Assembly (NCBI GenBank): GCA_944739405.2
Contig: OX123192.2
Coordinates: 46,552,486-46,616,485 of the forward strand
Direction of reading: 5' to 3'
From: Euclidia mi
Lineage: Eukaryota > Arthropoda > Insecta > Lepidoptera > Erebidae
Length of the DNA stretch: 64,000 bases
Under the pieces are notes generated by a model, which was not told the DNA's origin, did no database searches, and saw nothing but the letters and a program-made list of their open reading frames with translations. Made by a program: the position numbers and the translations under genes. Shown here in pieces: positions 11,681 through 23,169 of this stretch; position 1 is the stretch's first letter; every line of letters begins with the position of its first letter.

Positions 11681-12808
11681 ATCTATAATTTGACTTTTAA
11701 ACTACTTATGTAACTATTACACAAACGCCACACGACCAAAATCGCGGGTCGAAACTAGTCTACTAATTGATAGTTTTTAAATTCTTATACTGCTTTTAGA
11801 GATTAAACAAAAAATCGTCGCAGAAATATAGAGTTAATATAAATTCCGCTGTATTTGCTATTTTTATTTGTGCATTCGCAGTAGTCGGAATGCGCAATAA
11901 TTTTCCGAATAAAAATGGTTATCTACATAGCTCAGCTTAACTAGACCGTTCTTACGAAGCGTTGTTCAAACGACTATAGAAATATCACGAATTCATTTTT
12001 ATAGTCAAAATGGTGAGAATGGTGAAAATTATATGCTGACTTCAATGAAAATATGTAGCTTATTTCGTTGGTTCGTTTTCGACGCTACAATCACGATGTT
12101 TGCGCTGAATAATCAAAATTTTTATACTCCCTAAATTTGTATTGAAAGAATGCAACGATGTATCTCACCAATGTGCCGGAATATATAGACACGTTGTCAG
12201 TGCAGTCGGTTTCTTCCTGGTTATGATTATGATGAGATGATGAAATCTTGAGTATCATATAATTTCGTGACCAGTTATAAAATATTAGCACTAGTTATAT
12301 TCGTAGTTCAGTATCAACTTGTTTCCACTCGCGCTGATACGCTGTGTTCACTTCTCTGAATAAGTCACCAAGCACATATACATAATATTTATACTTATCG
12401 CTACTATTTTTGTACATCATACAGCATTTTGTATATCCACTGCTGGGCATCGGTTTCTCCTAATTTTCGATACAATAGCATTGTGAGTCTATAGGTGGAT
12501 TTGGCCTACTACATCACGCTAGCTAGATGAGTTTGTATTGGATTTAATGACAAATTTTTCGTCTCTTCCAAAAGATACTATTTGTTTCATGTATTTAACT
12601 TAATAGTCACTAACGAGACCCATGGAATGAAATGCGGTAGTAGCAGTTTCTATTCTTAATTACCACACGGAGAATCTTGGAGATCTTTATACATTCGGTC
12701 TTATTTTTATTCAATCCCATCTGTATGCAGCAAGTAAAAGGCCTTAGTAGTACTTGTGTAACCCAACATAAAATATTTTATCTTACAACAGCATATTTTC
12801 ACCCTTAG

Positions 12809-12943
12809 CCTCAGAGGAAGGACCAACATCAGTGGAATGCGGTGGTGTGACGTCAACTGCATTGCGTGTTAGCTGGCAACCAATACCACCATACAAGCAA
12901 GCCGGAGCCCTCATAGGATACACAGTGTTATATGCAGCTCAGG
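12809..12943 (+). CDS. Dscam: Dscam-family exon B: N-terminal half of FnIII-4
   Basis: Encodes the first strands of an FnIII domain: EEGPTSVECGGVTSTALRVS, then W in SWQPIPP and GYTVLYAAQ. The conserved Trp and the 'IGYTVLY' strand are standard FnIII features. The acceptor is 'ttttcacccttag' at 12808, which joins exon A in phase 1 without a stop. The donor is CAGG|GTAAGT at 12943/12944. The matching exon C requires phase 2 at its acceptor, so the junction B-C is out of frame by one base as assembled. Confidence 0.78.
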
Positions 12944-13029
12944 GTAAGTTTATTTTGATTCCTAATCAATCTACATAAATTACGATTGCACTACGTTAGA
13001 CTCTCTAAACTAGATTGGAAGCTACGTCC

Positions 13030-13160
13030 CTTTATCGCGCTCCTAGGATAATAGAAGGACTATTCCATTTCCCAACCCCATAGGGTGGCAAGGCACTTGT
13101 AATACCTTTGGTATTGTTTGTATTCATGGACGGCGGAAATCGCTTACCGCCAAAAAACTT
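13030..13160 (-). repeat. 'cggcggtgat' family repeat, diverged copy
   Basis: It carries 'agggtggcaaggcacttgta' and 'tcatggacggcggaaatcgc'. It is a diverged member of the family at 7080-7450, in the short intron between exons B and C. Confidence 0.4.
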
Positions 13161-13839
13161 AAATTACATTAATCATCATTTGCGTCTTCGTCAGTCTCAT
13201 CACTGTGCCTAGTGTCCTTATTTACATGCCATTGTAGTGAATATATTGTAGGTATGTACCTTTAATTACGTAACCACAGACTAAGAAATTGATTTATTAT
13301 TCCATAACTTGGAGAAGCGAGAAAAATTGAGGTTGAATTGAATCATGCTTATCGGCTGCAAAACAATGAAACGATAAGTTGACATGTACGATGTGCTTGT
13401 GATTTCCAACAAAAATTAACATGCACGTTACAATTATGCTGTAACCTACAAGTATGCTGATCCATATGTTTGTGCCAATTCTGAGATTCAAAGCCTCCGG
13501 TACTACATGCAAATGCCTATTTGGTTACACGTGCTGCCTAAAGCGGCTTTAGTCAACAATGTAGATGTGGAAAGTTTGCACCGAGTTATAAATTGGTTAC
13601 CTGTTCATTGTTCAAGTTCCTTAAAAGTCACATATATTATATTATCTACACAGTTTATGCAAACACAACAACATTCCTAGAACCTCACCCTTGTTTTTTT
13701 CATTTGACCATCGAACCAAGAATCTTAATTAATAATAAAAAATAAATAAAAATGATAGCAAAGTTTAGTGACAAACCTTTTTTCTCGCATGATCATCAAC
13801 CATGGATGGAATTTTCTTTACCTTCACTCAATACCACAG

Positions 13840-14024
13840 TAACGACGGCCCTCAAGCTATCAGAGTAGATGTCCAAAGCACTACAGAAGCTTACGAGAAA
13901 CTCCAAATGTTAGAATTGAAAGGTCTTACTGAAGGGAGAAAGTACGATGTCTGGGTGACGGCTAGTACGGCTGTTGGAGAAGGCCCCGAAAGCAGAAGAG
14001 TTACGACTACTAATACACCTAGGG
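13840..14024 (+). CDS. Dscam: Dscam-family exon C: C-terminal half of FnIII-4
   Basis: Reads NDGPQAIRVDVQSTTEAYEK and then LELKGLTEGRKYDVWVTAST and AVGEGPESRRVTTTNTPR. The Leu-x-Gly-Leu turn, the Tyr-x-Val-x-Val strand and 'G.GP.S' before TTT are hallmark FnIII features. The acceptor 'taccacag' ends at 13839 and the donor G|GTAAGT is at 14024/14025, phase 1. The exon starts with T|AAC, phase 2, whereas exon B ends in phase 1. One missing G at the acceptor (cag|GTAAC expected) would explain it. The next exon joins correctly. Confidence 0.8.
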
Positions 14025-14070
14025 GTAAGTTGATTTTTACTTATGTTACTACATTATTATATTTCTAACT

Positions 14071-14284
14071 GCACGGTTGGCGAAGTGGTTTAAGCGGCCG
14101 CCTCACCGCTTGACACGGCGCCGAGTGTTGTGGGTTCGATCCCCACACGAGACAACACTTTATGTGATTCATAAATTGTTGTGTCGAGTTTGGGTGTTCA
14201 TTGTGTCCGTTAGTTGTATATTTGTAAAGTCCCCCGCGTCACAGGATTTAGTCCTAGTGCGGGAGTTGTCTCTTTAAAAAAAAA
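14071..14284 (+). repeat. tRNA-derived SINE, well preserved, with poly(A)
   Basis: The head carries an A-box GGCGAAGTGG (14079-14088) and a B-box GGTTCGATCCC, followed by 'agacaacactttatgtgatt' and a body ending 'gggagttgtctctttaaaaa' with a run of A. Pol III promoter boxes are intact, but the tRNA fold is disrupted and a body follows, so this is a SINE and not a tRNA gene. It begins 46 bp after exon C. Confidence 0.8.
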
Positions 14285-14649
14285 CAATTTGTATCATTAG
14301 AGTGCTACTGTACATGTCTTTGTCACCTATCTCCTGCAAAACCTCTGGACCAATTTGGATGAGATGTACTTTAATCAGTCAATGTGTCACCAGTTTAGAT
14401 TTGCAGAATAGGTTGGATGACGTCTGGTGGATCTGCTGATTTAATGCATATTCCATAATTTTATATAAAGAGCTTTCCAAGAGGTCTGGACAAATACGGT
14501 ATAAGGCACAATCGTAATGGCTTCATTTATTGAAAGATATAAATACTTAATTTTCGATAGCTCGTGCCTCGCCGGCTTGACTGAGATGATTTAGCATGTT
14601 GGAGTATTAATTAATTATTAATTAAAGTTAATGCCATTTGGTAATTTAT

Positions 14650-14760
14650 TTGACCAAGAAATAAAAATAAAGTACAAAAACGGGCTTAGTGCCTTAAGTA
14701 TTCTCTACCATTCAACCTAGGGCGATGCAGTGATAAATTATGGTGGGTATGTACGTTTTT
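14650..14760 (-). repeat. 3' UTR scrap of the non-LTR family seen at 38655-39420
   Basis: It shares 'cttagtgccttaagtattct' and 'caacctagggcgatgcagtg' with the 3' UTR at 38695-38750 (plus-strand text), and is preceded by an A/T-rich tail. Confidence 0.5.
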
Positions 14761-14770
14761 ATAGATTCGA

Positions 14771-14935
14771 AACATTTACTCATATCGAAAAACAATGTGA
14801 CTATAATAGTGTGGCCAGTATTTTCTCTTAACAGAGTAAAAGAAAGAATAATGTTTTAAAATTATAACATTTACTCATATGGAAAAACAATGTGACTATA
14901 ATATTGTAGCCAGTATTTTCTCTTAACAGAGTAAA
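14771..14935. repeat. Two direct 70-bp repeats, 95-bp spacing
   Basis: Copies at 14771-14840 and 14866-14935 begin 'aacatttactcatat' and end 'tcttaacagagtaaa', with about three mismatches. This is a local tandem duplication in the intron before the Ig exon. Confidence 0.85.
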
Positions 14936-15386
14936 CGTGTTACAATTGTACAATTAAAAGATTTTCAATTTGAAACAAAACAATAAAAATCAATTACAGA
15001 CTAGACTTTTATCCTAAGCCTTCTATTTTAAGCTGACAATCAGCAAATCGCATTTAAATTTACATTTGAATAAAGTTTATACTAATGGACGTTTTGACAG
15101 CAGCGTTGACTAGTTAAAAACCAAAATGCATGGATATTTAATAAATCGCACGTTAGAAGCATACATTTTAGTGAATAAATCTACATTGGTCGATGAAAAT
15201 AGATTCGAATAGGATAATAGTTTTGGCATTGAAAGCAGGGATAGTCTAATGGAGATACCCACAAACTTTCACTTCTGGGTTTCGGGATTCAAACGCGCGC
15301 TCCATGCGTTTCGCTAGCTTTTCGAAGATATATGCGTTTTAAATTATGACGTCAGTCCCGCCCAGTAAAGATATTTTATAGTCGAT

Positions 15387-15611
15387 ATGGGGAGTTAGTA
15401 CATACATACATACATACATACATAGACTCACGCCTGTTTCCCGCAGGGGTAGGCAGAGACCACGGAATGCCACCTGCAACGATCCTGACATATCTCTCAT
15501 GCTTCATTCACTCCCATCAAGTTTCTCAGGACAAGAGAAAAGAAAGAAAGGACAGGTCAGAAGTACCCTAAACAGAAGAGCATGCATGAGAAACTTGATG
15601 GGGAGTTAGTA
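15387..15611. mobile_element. 5'-inverted RTE-like insertion with 14-bp target duplication
   Basis: Perfect direct repeats ATGGGGAGTTAGTA flank the insert at 15387-15400 and 15598-15611. The left part (15401 to about 15530) is the 3' end of an RTE-like element in minus orientation, starting with its (ATGT)n tail. The right part (about 15540-15597) is the adjacent upstream segment in plus orientation. Both match the element at 49579-50520. This arrangement is the classic product of twin priming. Confidence 0.8.
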
Positions 15612-16023
15612 TACTTGAATATAGTCTGAGTATGAGTCTAGGCCATTTTGTACAGTTATTTTATCCCTTTGAGTTATGGAAGTCAGTTCCCACTGGGCTA
15701 TGGTTAGGGTTTGCAAAGTTTCGACATTTTCAAAGTACCGGAACACGAGACAGCCTGTGCTGTTAAAAAAATAAAATAGGAATTAAATTAATTTCAGGCC
15801 AAATATGTGAATAAAATTTATTTTTTAATGAAATCAAAAGGCACGAATTTGAATTTAATTTTATTCTCACATTTTACCCCGCACCCGCTATTGCTACCCC
15901 GTAAGGATACATAGTTGAATACCATATTCAAGATCACATAGATAATAATCAAGAGCATTTTATTGGTTCTTGTAGTACATATTTTTAAATATTGTTGTTT
16001 ATTGTCGGTGGTCGCCGGTGTAG

Positions 16024-16191
16024 CATCTCTAGGAGGAGAAATAACTGTAGCAGTACGCAACTCGTTCCTCCTAGAATGTCGAAGTGCGGGGATCCCACCG
16101 CTTCGAACAGTGTGGTATCATAACCAGAACATCATAACGCATCATCCCAGATTCGCCAGGAACAGAGATGACAGTTTGCTGATCAAGAATG
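16024..16191 (+). CDS. Dscam: Dscam-family exon D: N-terminal half of Ig10
   Basis: Encodes the first half of an immunoglobulin domain: ASLGGEITVAVRNSFLLECR carries the first disulphide Cys, then SAGIPPLRTVWYHNQ has the conserved Trp, and DDSLLIKN is the E strand. An Ig domain sandwiched between FnIII-4 and FnIII-5 is diagnostic for Dscam proteins. The acceptor 'gccggtgtag' (to 16023) joins exon C in phase 1. The 3' end is uncertain. The nearest GT, in AATGA|GTCTAC, gives phase 2, but exon E needs phase 1, so no canonical in-frame donor is visible. Confidence 0.75.
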
Positions 16192-16504
16192 AGTCTACAA
16201 AATCATTTTCATTTTATTTTACTAAACTTCCTAGGATTTATTTGTAGAAGTACAAAAAATTCCGTTCACTTACTCCTATAAAAATACATTAGGACACGAT
16301 TTTACTTAGTAAATGCCCAAGTTGGAAATAAAAAGCTGTAAAAATGTGGCATTTCCAAAATTCATATTTTGGTGATCACAGTTCGGCAGTTTATACATCA
16401 CTTTAATTTCTACCAATTAAACACGCTACTAAATTACACATTACTGCACATTTTTCCACATTTTGTGTGGAGTTTATGTCAAATATTGTAGATATCTTAT
16501 CTCT

Positions 16505-16590
16505 AGTAGCCAACTCCACGGATGGCGTAGTGGTAACAGGAGTTTGCTCAGCATTTAACATTGCGCCAAGTATTGTGGCTATGAATCGTT
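16505..16590 (+). repeat. Decayed tRNA-derived SINE head
   Basis: A-box GGCGTAGTGG at 16524-16533, and a ruined B-box further on (TGGCTATGAATCG). It lies between the two Ig exons. Confidence 0.4.
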
Positions 16591-16677
16591 TATTTATGAG
16601 TCTGTTGTAATTTGAGGATCAAATATTTAAAGTCAGATTAATACAATTACGAAATATCTAAACTTTATTTATTTTAG

Positions 16678-16908
16678 GCCCAGCACACACTCATCAAATT
16701 TCTTCTTTAGGCATAGACCAGTCCTTAAGTGGGAACTACACGTGCCTCGCAAAGAACCTCTACGGCTCAGACTCAGTAGTATACTCGGTCAAGGTTCTAC
16801 CATTGCCTGGTCCTCCCAGCCTAAGAGCTACTCCGTACAAAGACTACATTGTGGTGGAATGGGATGAAGTCAGATCGTACAGGAATGACACAGCCGGATA
16901 TGGGATCA
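16678..16908 (+). CDS. Dscam: Dscam-family exon E: end of Ig10 and start of FnIII-5
   Basis: It carries the second Ig Cys in SGNYTCLAKNLYGSDSVVYS, then crosses directly into an FnIII domain with LPGPPSLRATPYKDYIVVEW. The fused Ig/FnIII boundary in one exon again matches Dscam. The acceptor may be 'tttattttag' (exon from 16678) or 'ttctttag' (from 16711). Both are in the same phase, and both are open. The donor ATCA|GTGAGT is at 16908/16909, phase 1, and joins exon F in frame. Confidence 0.8.
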
Positions 16909-19900
16909 GTGAGTATATTTAGTATTTATTTCTTTACTAGCGTCTGCCCACCACTCCTCCTGTGACGGTTATCGCGACAAATGCTTTTTTGATCAAAATG
17001 ATTTGGTTTGAAAAGTTGTATGTGACAAAGTAACAAGCATCTTTATTCCATCCTCAGAAGCTAGGATAAAAGGTGGAATTTTAGATGTATGATGTATTCA
17101 AAAACTTAGTTTAATGTCCACCATGAGCTGCATCCAGGGATTTTTCTGACTCTCCTATATATGGGAAACTGGAAGTAAGATTGATTTTGACGTTCATATT
17201 GTGTGATCAGTGTAACATAAAAGTATAACTGACTTATGAATCTGATTTTTTGTAAGAATTATGGATATGTATATTATAATTATATAAACACCGTCCTCCT
17301 TCGCTGAGACATCGAATAGATAACATTATGTTATCTTTATGCACTGATGATAGAGACACTAATCAATCAAAACTAAACAAATACTTTTGTAGACAACTTA
17401 GGCATGCAGAGTTTGGTATTAATTTGAAATATGGGTAAACCAGACTGCAAATATTGAACGAGGAATATTTCTGTAGTAAAGTTGCAACTTGATTCCTAAA
17501 TCTTACACAGCTGTTTCCAGTGGAACCACTTTATTGCATTCGGTTAGTAACTAGTCGCGCTGCACAGAGCTCAAGTTATGGCAGCACCTTAAATAGGCCA
17601 AAAGTATACAAATTATATGTTGTAGTGTAGTCGCTTGGATTTTATTATAGTAAGATAGCTATCACCAAACAAATGTATATGTAATATACCTTTGTTTGGT
17701 GACAGTAAAAGAATACAAAAGTTATTATCCCATTTGAATCCATAGATGTCGTAAGAGACGACAAAGGAAAATTGACGAAGCAAATACTATCTTTGCTAAG
17801 AGACTCGTCGTTATCGTGACAGACTTTTGTTTGTGGTTGTTTTGACTGCGTATATCATGTTTTCAATATTCCATTTTTTTATAGACAGTTACACTACAAT
17901 CATCCTGTGATTTTTAAATGTTACTAGTAAAATTATTTTACAAAACGTTGTTCATTTAGCCCAACTTAAGAGCTTGTCAAAATTTTAACAGAGTTTAGAC
18001 TATGGTATAATTCAATATATTTTTTAAAGTAAAATTGTTAATTCTATTCATCATTTTAAAAGCGTTCAGCATATTCATTCAATCAATATTGGTAACGATA
18101 AAGTGTCTGAGAAATAGCTCACCTTGATATAGAAAAACACACCTTTTACTTTAAATATAATTATAAAACTATAGACATGTATACTTTAAAGTAGGTATTC
18201 AAATTTAGCAAACCCATTATAAGAAATACTATAAGTACTAAATACTTATTGAAGATTCATAAAGCCATATCTTACAACAAAGTTTCAGAAAGCTTTGCGG
18301 AAGTACACACTAGCTTAGGGAGATCATTTTTGCTATAGATAATATAATTTATCCTATGGTTTTTGCAGATTGATTTTTTTCTTTATGTGACCCAAGGATT
18401 CATATATACATACTTAGTAATATAAAATCAAATAAAATCTTGTAAGCCACTTTCAGTCAGATAACCTAATGCTTGAATTTTCATGACTGTGTATTTACCT
18501 GTTAATGTTTATAATTTACAACTTATGTATCAATCGTCATTGATTGTAATATCTTTAGCCTAGATTTACTACTTGCCGCCCCGTAGTTCATAGTGACTGA
18601 AACATAATTGACGAAGTGTGGGTGTTTCCCTTCAGGGATTAAAGCGTGAAGTTATGATATGTTATAATTTTTATCCAGAGGTGGCGAAAATGGTTTAGCT
18701 CATAAAAATTATCAACCTAATAAATCGATAAACAGACACTTTCGGATTTATTTTCAAAATTGTCATTCAAACAACCAGCGTATTTTTAAACATTTCCAAC
18801 TACGTATGTCACTATTGTGATCACCCGTGTCGAGAGAAAATTTCCAAACTGCCTAAAGCAACATTCTAGAGGAAAATAGAGACGGTTTTGCGTTGAAAAA
18901 TGTCCAAAAATATTAGCCGAGGTCCAAAGCAATGTAATCTGGTTGAGCTCGAATTATAGGGTGAGATATTCTTGCAAAAGGAAATGAAAATGTTTATGGC
19001 CGAAGATTTAAATACCGACACGTTTATTGATATGACAAATGTTAAATAAAGGCTAACATTTGCATATGACAGGCTTTTAGTTACTTGATTTTATCTGACT
19101 TTTAGTATTTAGATTGGCGTACCATTGGAGAGGTTTATATCCAGCAGTGGACCATGGCAGGCTTATTATGATGATGCTGAACTTATAGATTGATATCATT
19201 CATCAAAATACTAAAACCTTGTAGAAATATTGATGAACTTGAATAAAACTGTTTCTCACAACATTTGCAAGACTCAGTAACTGACAGATTTCTATAAAAA
19301 TTATTACCGCAAAGAGTGCAAAATTTCATTAAAATCCGTACAATGTTTTTTTCGTAAATGAGTATCAATCATTAATTCAGCTTCACAAAATTTCGCGCTT
19401 ATAAAAGAAGTAGGAAAGATAGGGCAGGATAGCTCATTCTAATAGTTATTAAAGATGAAGTTAATAACTATGTATTAGGAAATAAGTTGAACATAAGTTG
19501 ACGTAAACGCAACAATTAAAGCACTTGCTTGTATAGCTGATGGAGCTATTTTTACAACTAAAGGAATCCTATTATTTTCAGGTACATACAAAAATATTTC
19601 GTAGAACGATATTGCCAAGACTTGAAACCGTCAGTTGGCAGTATTTCATACAGTCCCTAACGAGAAAACCAGCTTTTATAAATTCTTGTCGCTATAAAGC
19701 TTATTTTGTGTTCTTGGGTTTGTTTCAGATTTGAGAATATATCGTACTTTGCCTTACGTTATAATATTCAGGTAGCTGTTCAGCCCATCGGAAATATTTT
19801 GTAGTAGTAGTTACCTACACTCCTATTTTTATCGTGCAATTGAGATATATTTTAGACTCCAGCGGAATAACAAAGTATGTAAAGTACAAATTAATAAAAC

Positions 19901-20252
19901 ACTATATTTACTACCACATTGACTAAGATGAAACCAAAAAGAAAGTTGTGAGGGGTCTTTAGATGTATGTTCTAACATGTAAATTGTGTATTGATACATA
20001 CGTACTGACAAGGACCAAATAAGACATGTGTGAGCAGTCTTGAAATGTTTACATATCTATATTTTCGTATTTACCACCGTTGCGTCTAAACCACACACTC
20101 AACAGATTTTGATGAATGAGGTGTCAATCGATCCGTTATTATTTTCCTGGTAAAATAAAGCCCACTTTTTCTTAGTGAAGATACAATTATTTTCCTGAAA
20201 AATGGCTTGTTCTTATATTATATTGTTACATTAATTATGATTTATTGCCCAG
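16909..20252 (+). other. Dscam intron, 3.3 kb, no gene seen
   Basis: It holds repeat scraps ('atccatagatgtcgtaagag' near 17742, 'gaagtgtgggtgtttccctt' near 18615, an RTE-like tail at 19100-19175 ending in ATGATGATG) and the palindrome at 17662-17702. No further exon was recognised. Confidence 0.5.
17662..17702. repeat. 41-nt near-perfect palindrome
   Basis: TCACCAAACAAA (17662-17673) pairs with TTTGTTTGGTGA (17691-17702). After one mismatch, GTATAT pairs with ATATAC around a GTA loop. Confidence 0.85.
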
Positions 20253-20453
20253 GCTACAAAGTCACTTGGCGTGAAAACGATGGCCTCTGGCAAGAAGCTT
20301 GGCCGATGGCTCCGGAGACCCGCTTGCCGGGGATGCAGCAACATACTCTGGCTGGTCTGAAGTGTGGCACCAAGTATTCTATCAGGATGACTGCTACGGA
20401 CAGCGTTGGGACTTCGGCACCCGCTCATATCGATGTCACGACTTTGGGAGGAG
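20253..20453 (+). CDS. Dscam: Dscam-family exon F: C-terminal half of FnIII-5
   Basis: Reads YKVTWRENDGLWQEAWPMAP, then HTLAGLKCGTKYSIRMTATD and SVGTSAPAHIDVTTLGGG. The 'L.GL..GT.Y.IR..A.....G' signature is standard FnIII. The acceptor 'tttattgcccag' (to 20252) and the donor G|GTAAGG (20453/20454) are canonical, and both junctions are phase 1 and open. The strand opposite also has an open frame, but it lacks any domain pattern. Confidence 0.85.
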
Positions 20454-22521
20454 GTAAGGGGAGAGTTTGTCGAACAATAGTTTTGACTTTTGGTAATGCG
20501 TATTTTGCCCAAGTAATTATAATTATTTGGACTATAGGCTTAGGTATAGCGAGAAAAAGGTCCTAGTAGTAAGATACTTTATATACAGAACTAATGATGA
20601 ACATAAATGAATAGCAGCTTTAACACCATTTTCAATCGTGATCTTGATTATTTGTTTAAACCAAAAATTAATAAAATAGTTGTCTTGGGTTCTTTATAAT
20701 TTGCCTTTTGTATGGGATCGAGATCGAATCTAAACCAGTCCAATCGGCTTCATCAGATATCTACCAGAAGTTCCAAAAATATCAAATTTGCGTCTATCTA
20801 AACGGTTTTCTCTGGTCATCAGATTTCCTTGTCTCGTAGGTTATTGAATTCCACTAATCTTCAATTAAGCATACTGCTACAATTAATTGTGCTACTTTGA
20901 CCAATTAGACTGCTACTTGTATGTAATTAAAACTCCGCATAGCTAATGGATTGAATACGGCTTCTATGTACACATAATTTCATAACTTGCACGCTTTAAA
21001 TGAAGCTACAAATAGTAACTTAATAAAAAGAATTGACATTGCCCTTTCCATAAAAGCTATTTTTCTCGCGAGCATGACTCGCGACGCTAACTTAACAATG
21101 TAGGCGTCAACATAGATAATGTTACTTTGTGACATAAGTAATTGGGAACTTGAAATTGTTGAGATATTCTAGTTCTTTTTGGCGAACAATTGGAAAATTG
21201 GATTTGACTTGGGCAAAGTTTGGACAATGGAATAAACTTTATGTTTTTTATTTTTTTTGTTTTGTTTACTCAATGAGTTTAAGCGCCGGAATAGAACTTA
21301 TGTACTTTATGATATTGAAGACAATAGGTTAAATCTAAGTCCTAAATGGGAACGTTTACAAAATCTTCTTTAACAGATGAAATACGGTTCGGAGAAAACT
21401 ATGGACAACTGTTTTTAAATATTTGTTCACTGTATCATAATCAACCGTCTAGCCTTAAAATGTATCTAAATGTTTTGAAAAAACACTACACTAAGAAAAG
21501 TCTTCATTAAATTCTGGACGATGTCTTGAGTATACATTTTCGTTGATATATAAAGTATGGCAATACGCACTGGGCCCGAATGCTAGCAAACCTTAAATCA
21601 TCCTATATTCAGAGGAGAATTTATTACTAACATTGAAAGAAAACGTACTCGGTAAACAGTTTGTAAACGAAGATTATTACACACATTACACCAAATATAC
21701 CCCACAAAGATATTTATATGGGCCACCGATCTGTAATATTACATGTAAGCTATTTTCGTACGTGCTAATCGGACGGTCAGAGAAATTAAGCCACAACGTT
21801 TATACTGGGCCTACATCAACAGCGTATACGAAATGGACGAACGAGATAGCTTTTAATATATTATTTGTACGGTGTAAGTGTCTGTCCGTAAGGTACTTTC
21901 TTTATAGGAATTACTTAATTTTAAGGATCTAATGCCCGAGACGATCTGAGTCTTTTTTATTTTACAGATATGGTAAAATATATTTATTTTTAGATAGGAT
22001 ATAAGTAAAATTAGGTCATCTAGTGGTCATTGTGATGGGTATTAAACTAGTCAACTTCTCATTTGAAATTTGGCTGTCAAAACCTTGCACATAAGGAGGT
22101 TGAATATAGCACAACGTTTGACCTCTGAATCGTGACCCATACTACTTATTTTTAAGATACTGTTTTGCACCTTCCATCATTTTTCACCGTAGTTTAATTT
22201 GAAAATAATTTTGTATGAGCAAATTGCTAGGCGGGCTACAATAGCTGTCTCGGCTAACCCTGCGCCGAATGTCTTAGGTCCAGTCTAAATACTATGCAAA
22301 AATCAGTATGCTCAACAAATATTTATTTCCACTTTTGCGTATTTTTTATTAACGCACACAAAAAGTGTTCTTAGAGCGAAAGGCATATTTAAGAGTACTG
22401 ACTTTGAATGCGTTGTATAGCTTAAAATACTTGTGAATGCTTTTCGCTTGAATATTTGCGAAAACGTGTTTTCGCGAACTTGACTCTTAGCCTAATTACA
22501 TTAGTGCTGTATTTTGCTCAG
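20454..22521 (+). other. Dscam intron, 2.1 kb, nothing recognisable
   Basis: AT-rich intronic sequence with open frames below 100 residues (21150-21332, 21633-21932) that show no family signature. No clear repeat was recognised. Confidence 0.5.
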
Positions 22522-22682
22522 CACCGGTATCACCACCATCTACCGACTGGCTCTGGAGCAACGCTACGCACATCTACATTCAGCTGAGTGGCTTGGACGA
22601 CAGTGGGTGTGACGGTACCAGATGGGAAGTGGAGTACAGGCTGTTTGGGTCGAACTTGTGGCAGAGAGCGGAAAATAAAGCG
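22522..22682 (+). CDS. Dscam: Dscam-family exon G: N-terminal half of FnIII-6
   Basis: Reads PVSPPSTDWLWSNATHIYIQ, then LDDSGCDGTRWEVEYRLFGS and NLWQRAENKA. A Cys followed by a 'W-x-VEYR' strand is the form seen in the last FnIII repeat of Dscam proteins. The acceptor 'attttgctcag' joins exon F in phase 1, and the donor GCG|GTAAGT is phase 0. The rest of this domain, the transmembrane segment and the cytoplasmic tail are not recognised downstream. This is the last host exon I can support. Confidence 0.8.
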
Positions 22683-22744
22683 GTAAGTTATGATATAGTT
22701 AAAGATTTTTAATGACCAGTATGACAAAAAGTGTCAATGTGGTG

Positions 22745-22920
22745 ACGGATTAAGAATTTCACCGCCCTATCAATCCATGGGTGTCGTAAGAGCCAACAGA
22801 GGGACCATATTATCCAGAGAACAGCACTGTAAGAGAAGGAAAACTTGAAACAAACCCTTTACTTACCCGTTTGGCTAGCGTGGTATAGTAGGCCAATTCC
22901 TCCATTCAACCAATAGGCAT
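22745..22920 (+). repeat. RTE-type tail repeat, second copy
   Basis: It carries 'caatccatgggtgtcgtaag', 'aagagaaggaaaacttgaaa' and 'gtatagtaggccaattcctc'. This is the same family as 7778-8022 but in the opposite orientation, and it lacks the GATGAT end. Confidence 0.55.
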
Positions 22921-23169
22921 AAATAAAAAAAAGACAAAAGTCTTTCGTTTCTATTTTGTCTGTTTGAATTTATTCGCTTTTTATAATTTTCTACAGTATT
23001 ATATTATTCTACCTAAAATCATGTATATTATTAAAGATTTTCTTTTGAATTAGTCTCGTGTTTTGAAACTGCAATCAAATTAAAATGACTATAAAATGAC
23101 AAACATATGCGTGAACGTCTTTGAAAAATCGGCATGATTATCTAGATCCATAAAAGGTCAAGAAAAGTG

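Larger units (their letters stand above)
3582..12808 (+). other. Long Dscam intron (9.2 kb) filled with old repeats
   Basis: No host exon was recognised here. It holds a non-LTR RT scrap, RTE-type tails, SINE remnants, a plus-strand non-LTR 3' end, a minus-strand RNase H-bearing non-LTR fragment and a decayed RTE-type tail around 12410-12680 (minus). Other open frames, such as 3980-4225 and 6040-6330, showed no family I could name. Confidence 0.6.

Noticed and set aside
14071..14145. Possible tRNA gene with good A and B boxes
   Set aside because: The acceptor stem does not pair and a SINE body with poly(A) follows. The same applies to the heads at 61168-61241 and 61295-61372.
20231..20512. 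93-codon minus-strand frame
   Set aside because: It is the shadow of Dscam exon F, which has a clear FnIII pattern and canonical splice sites on the plus strand.
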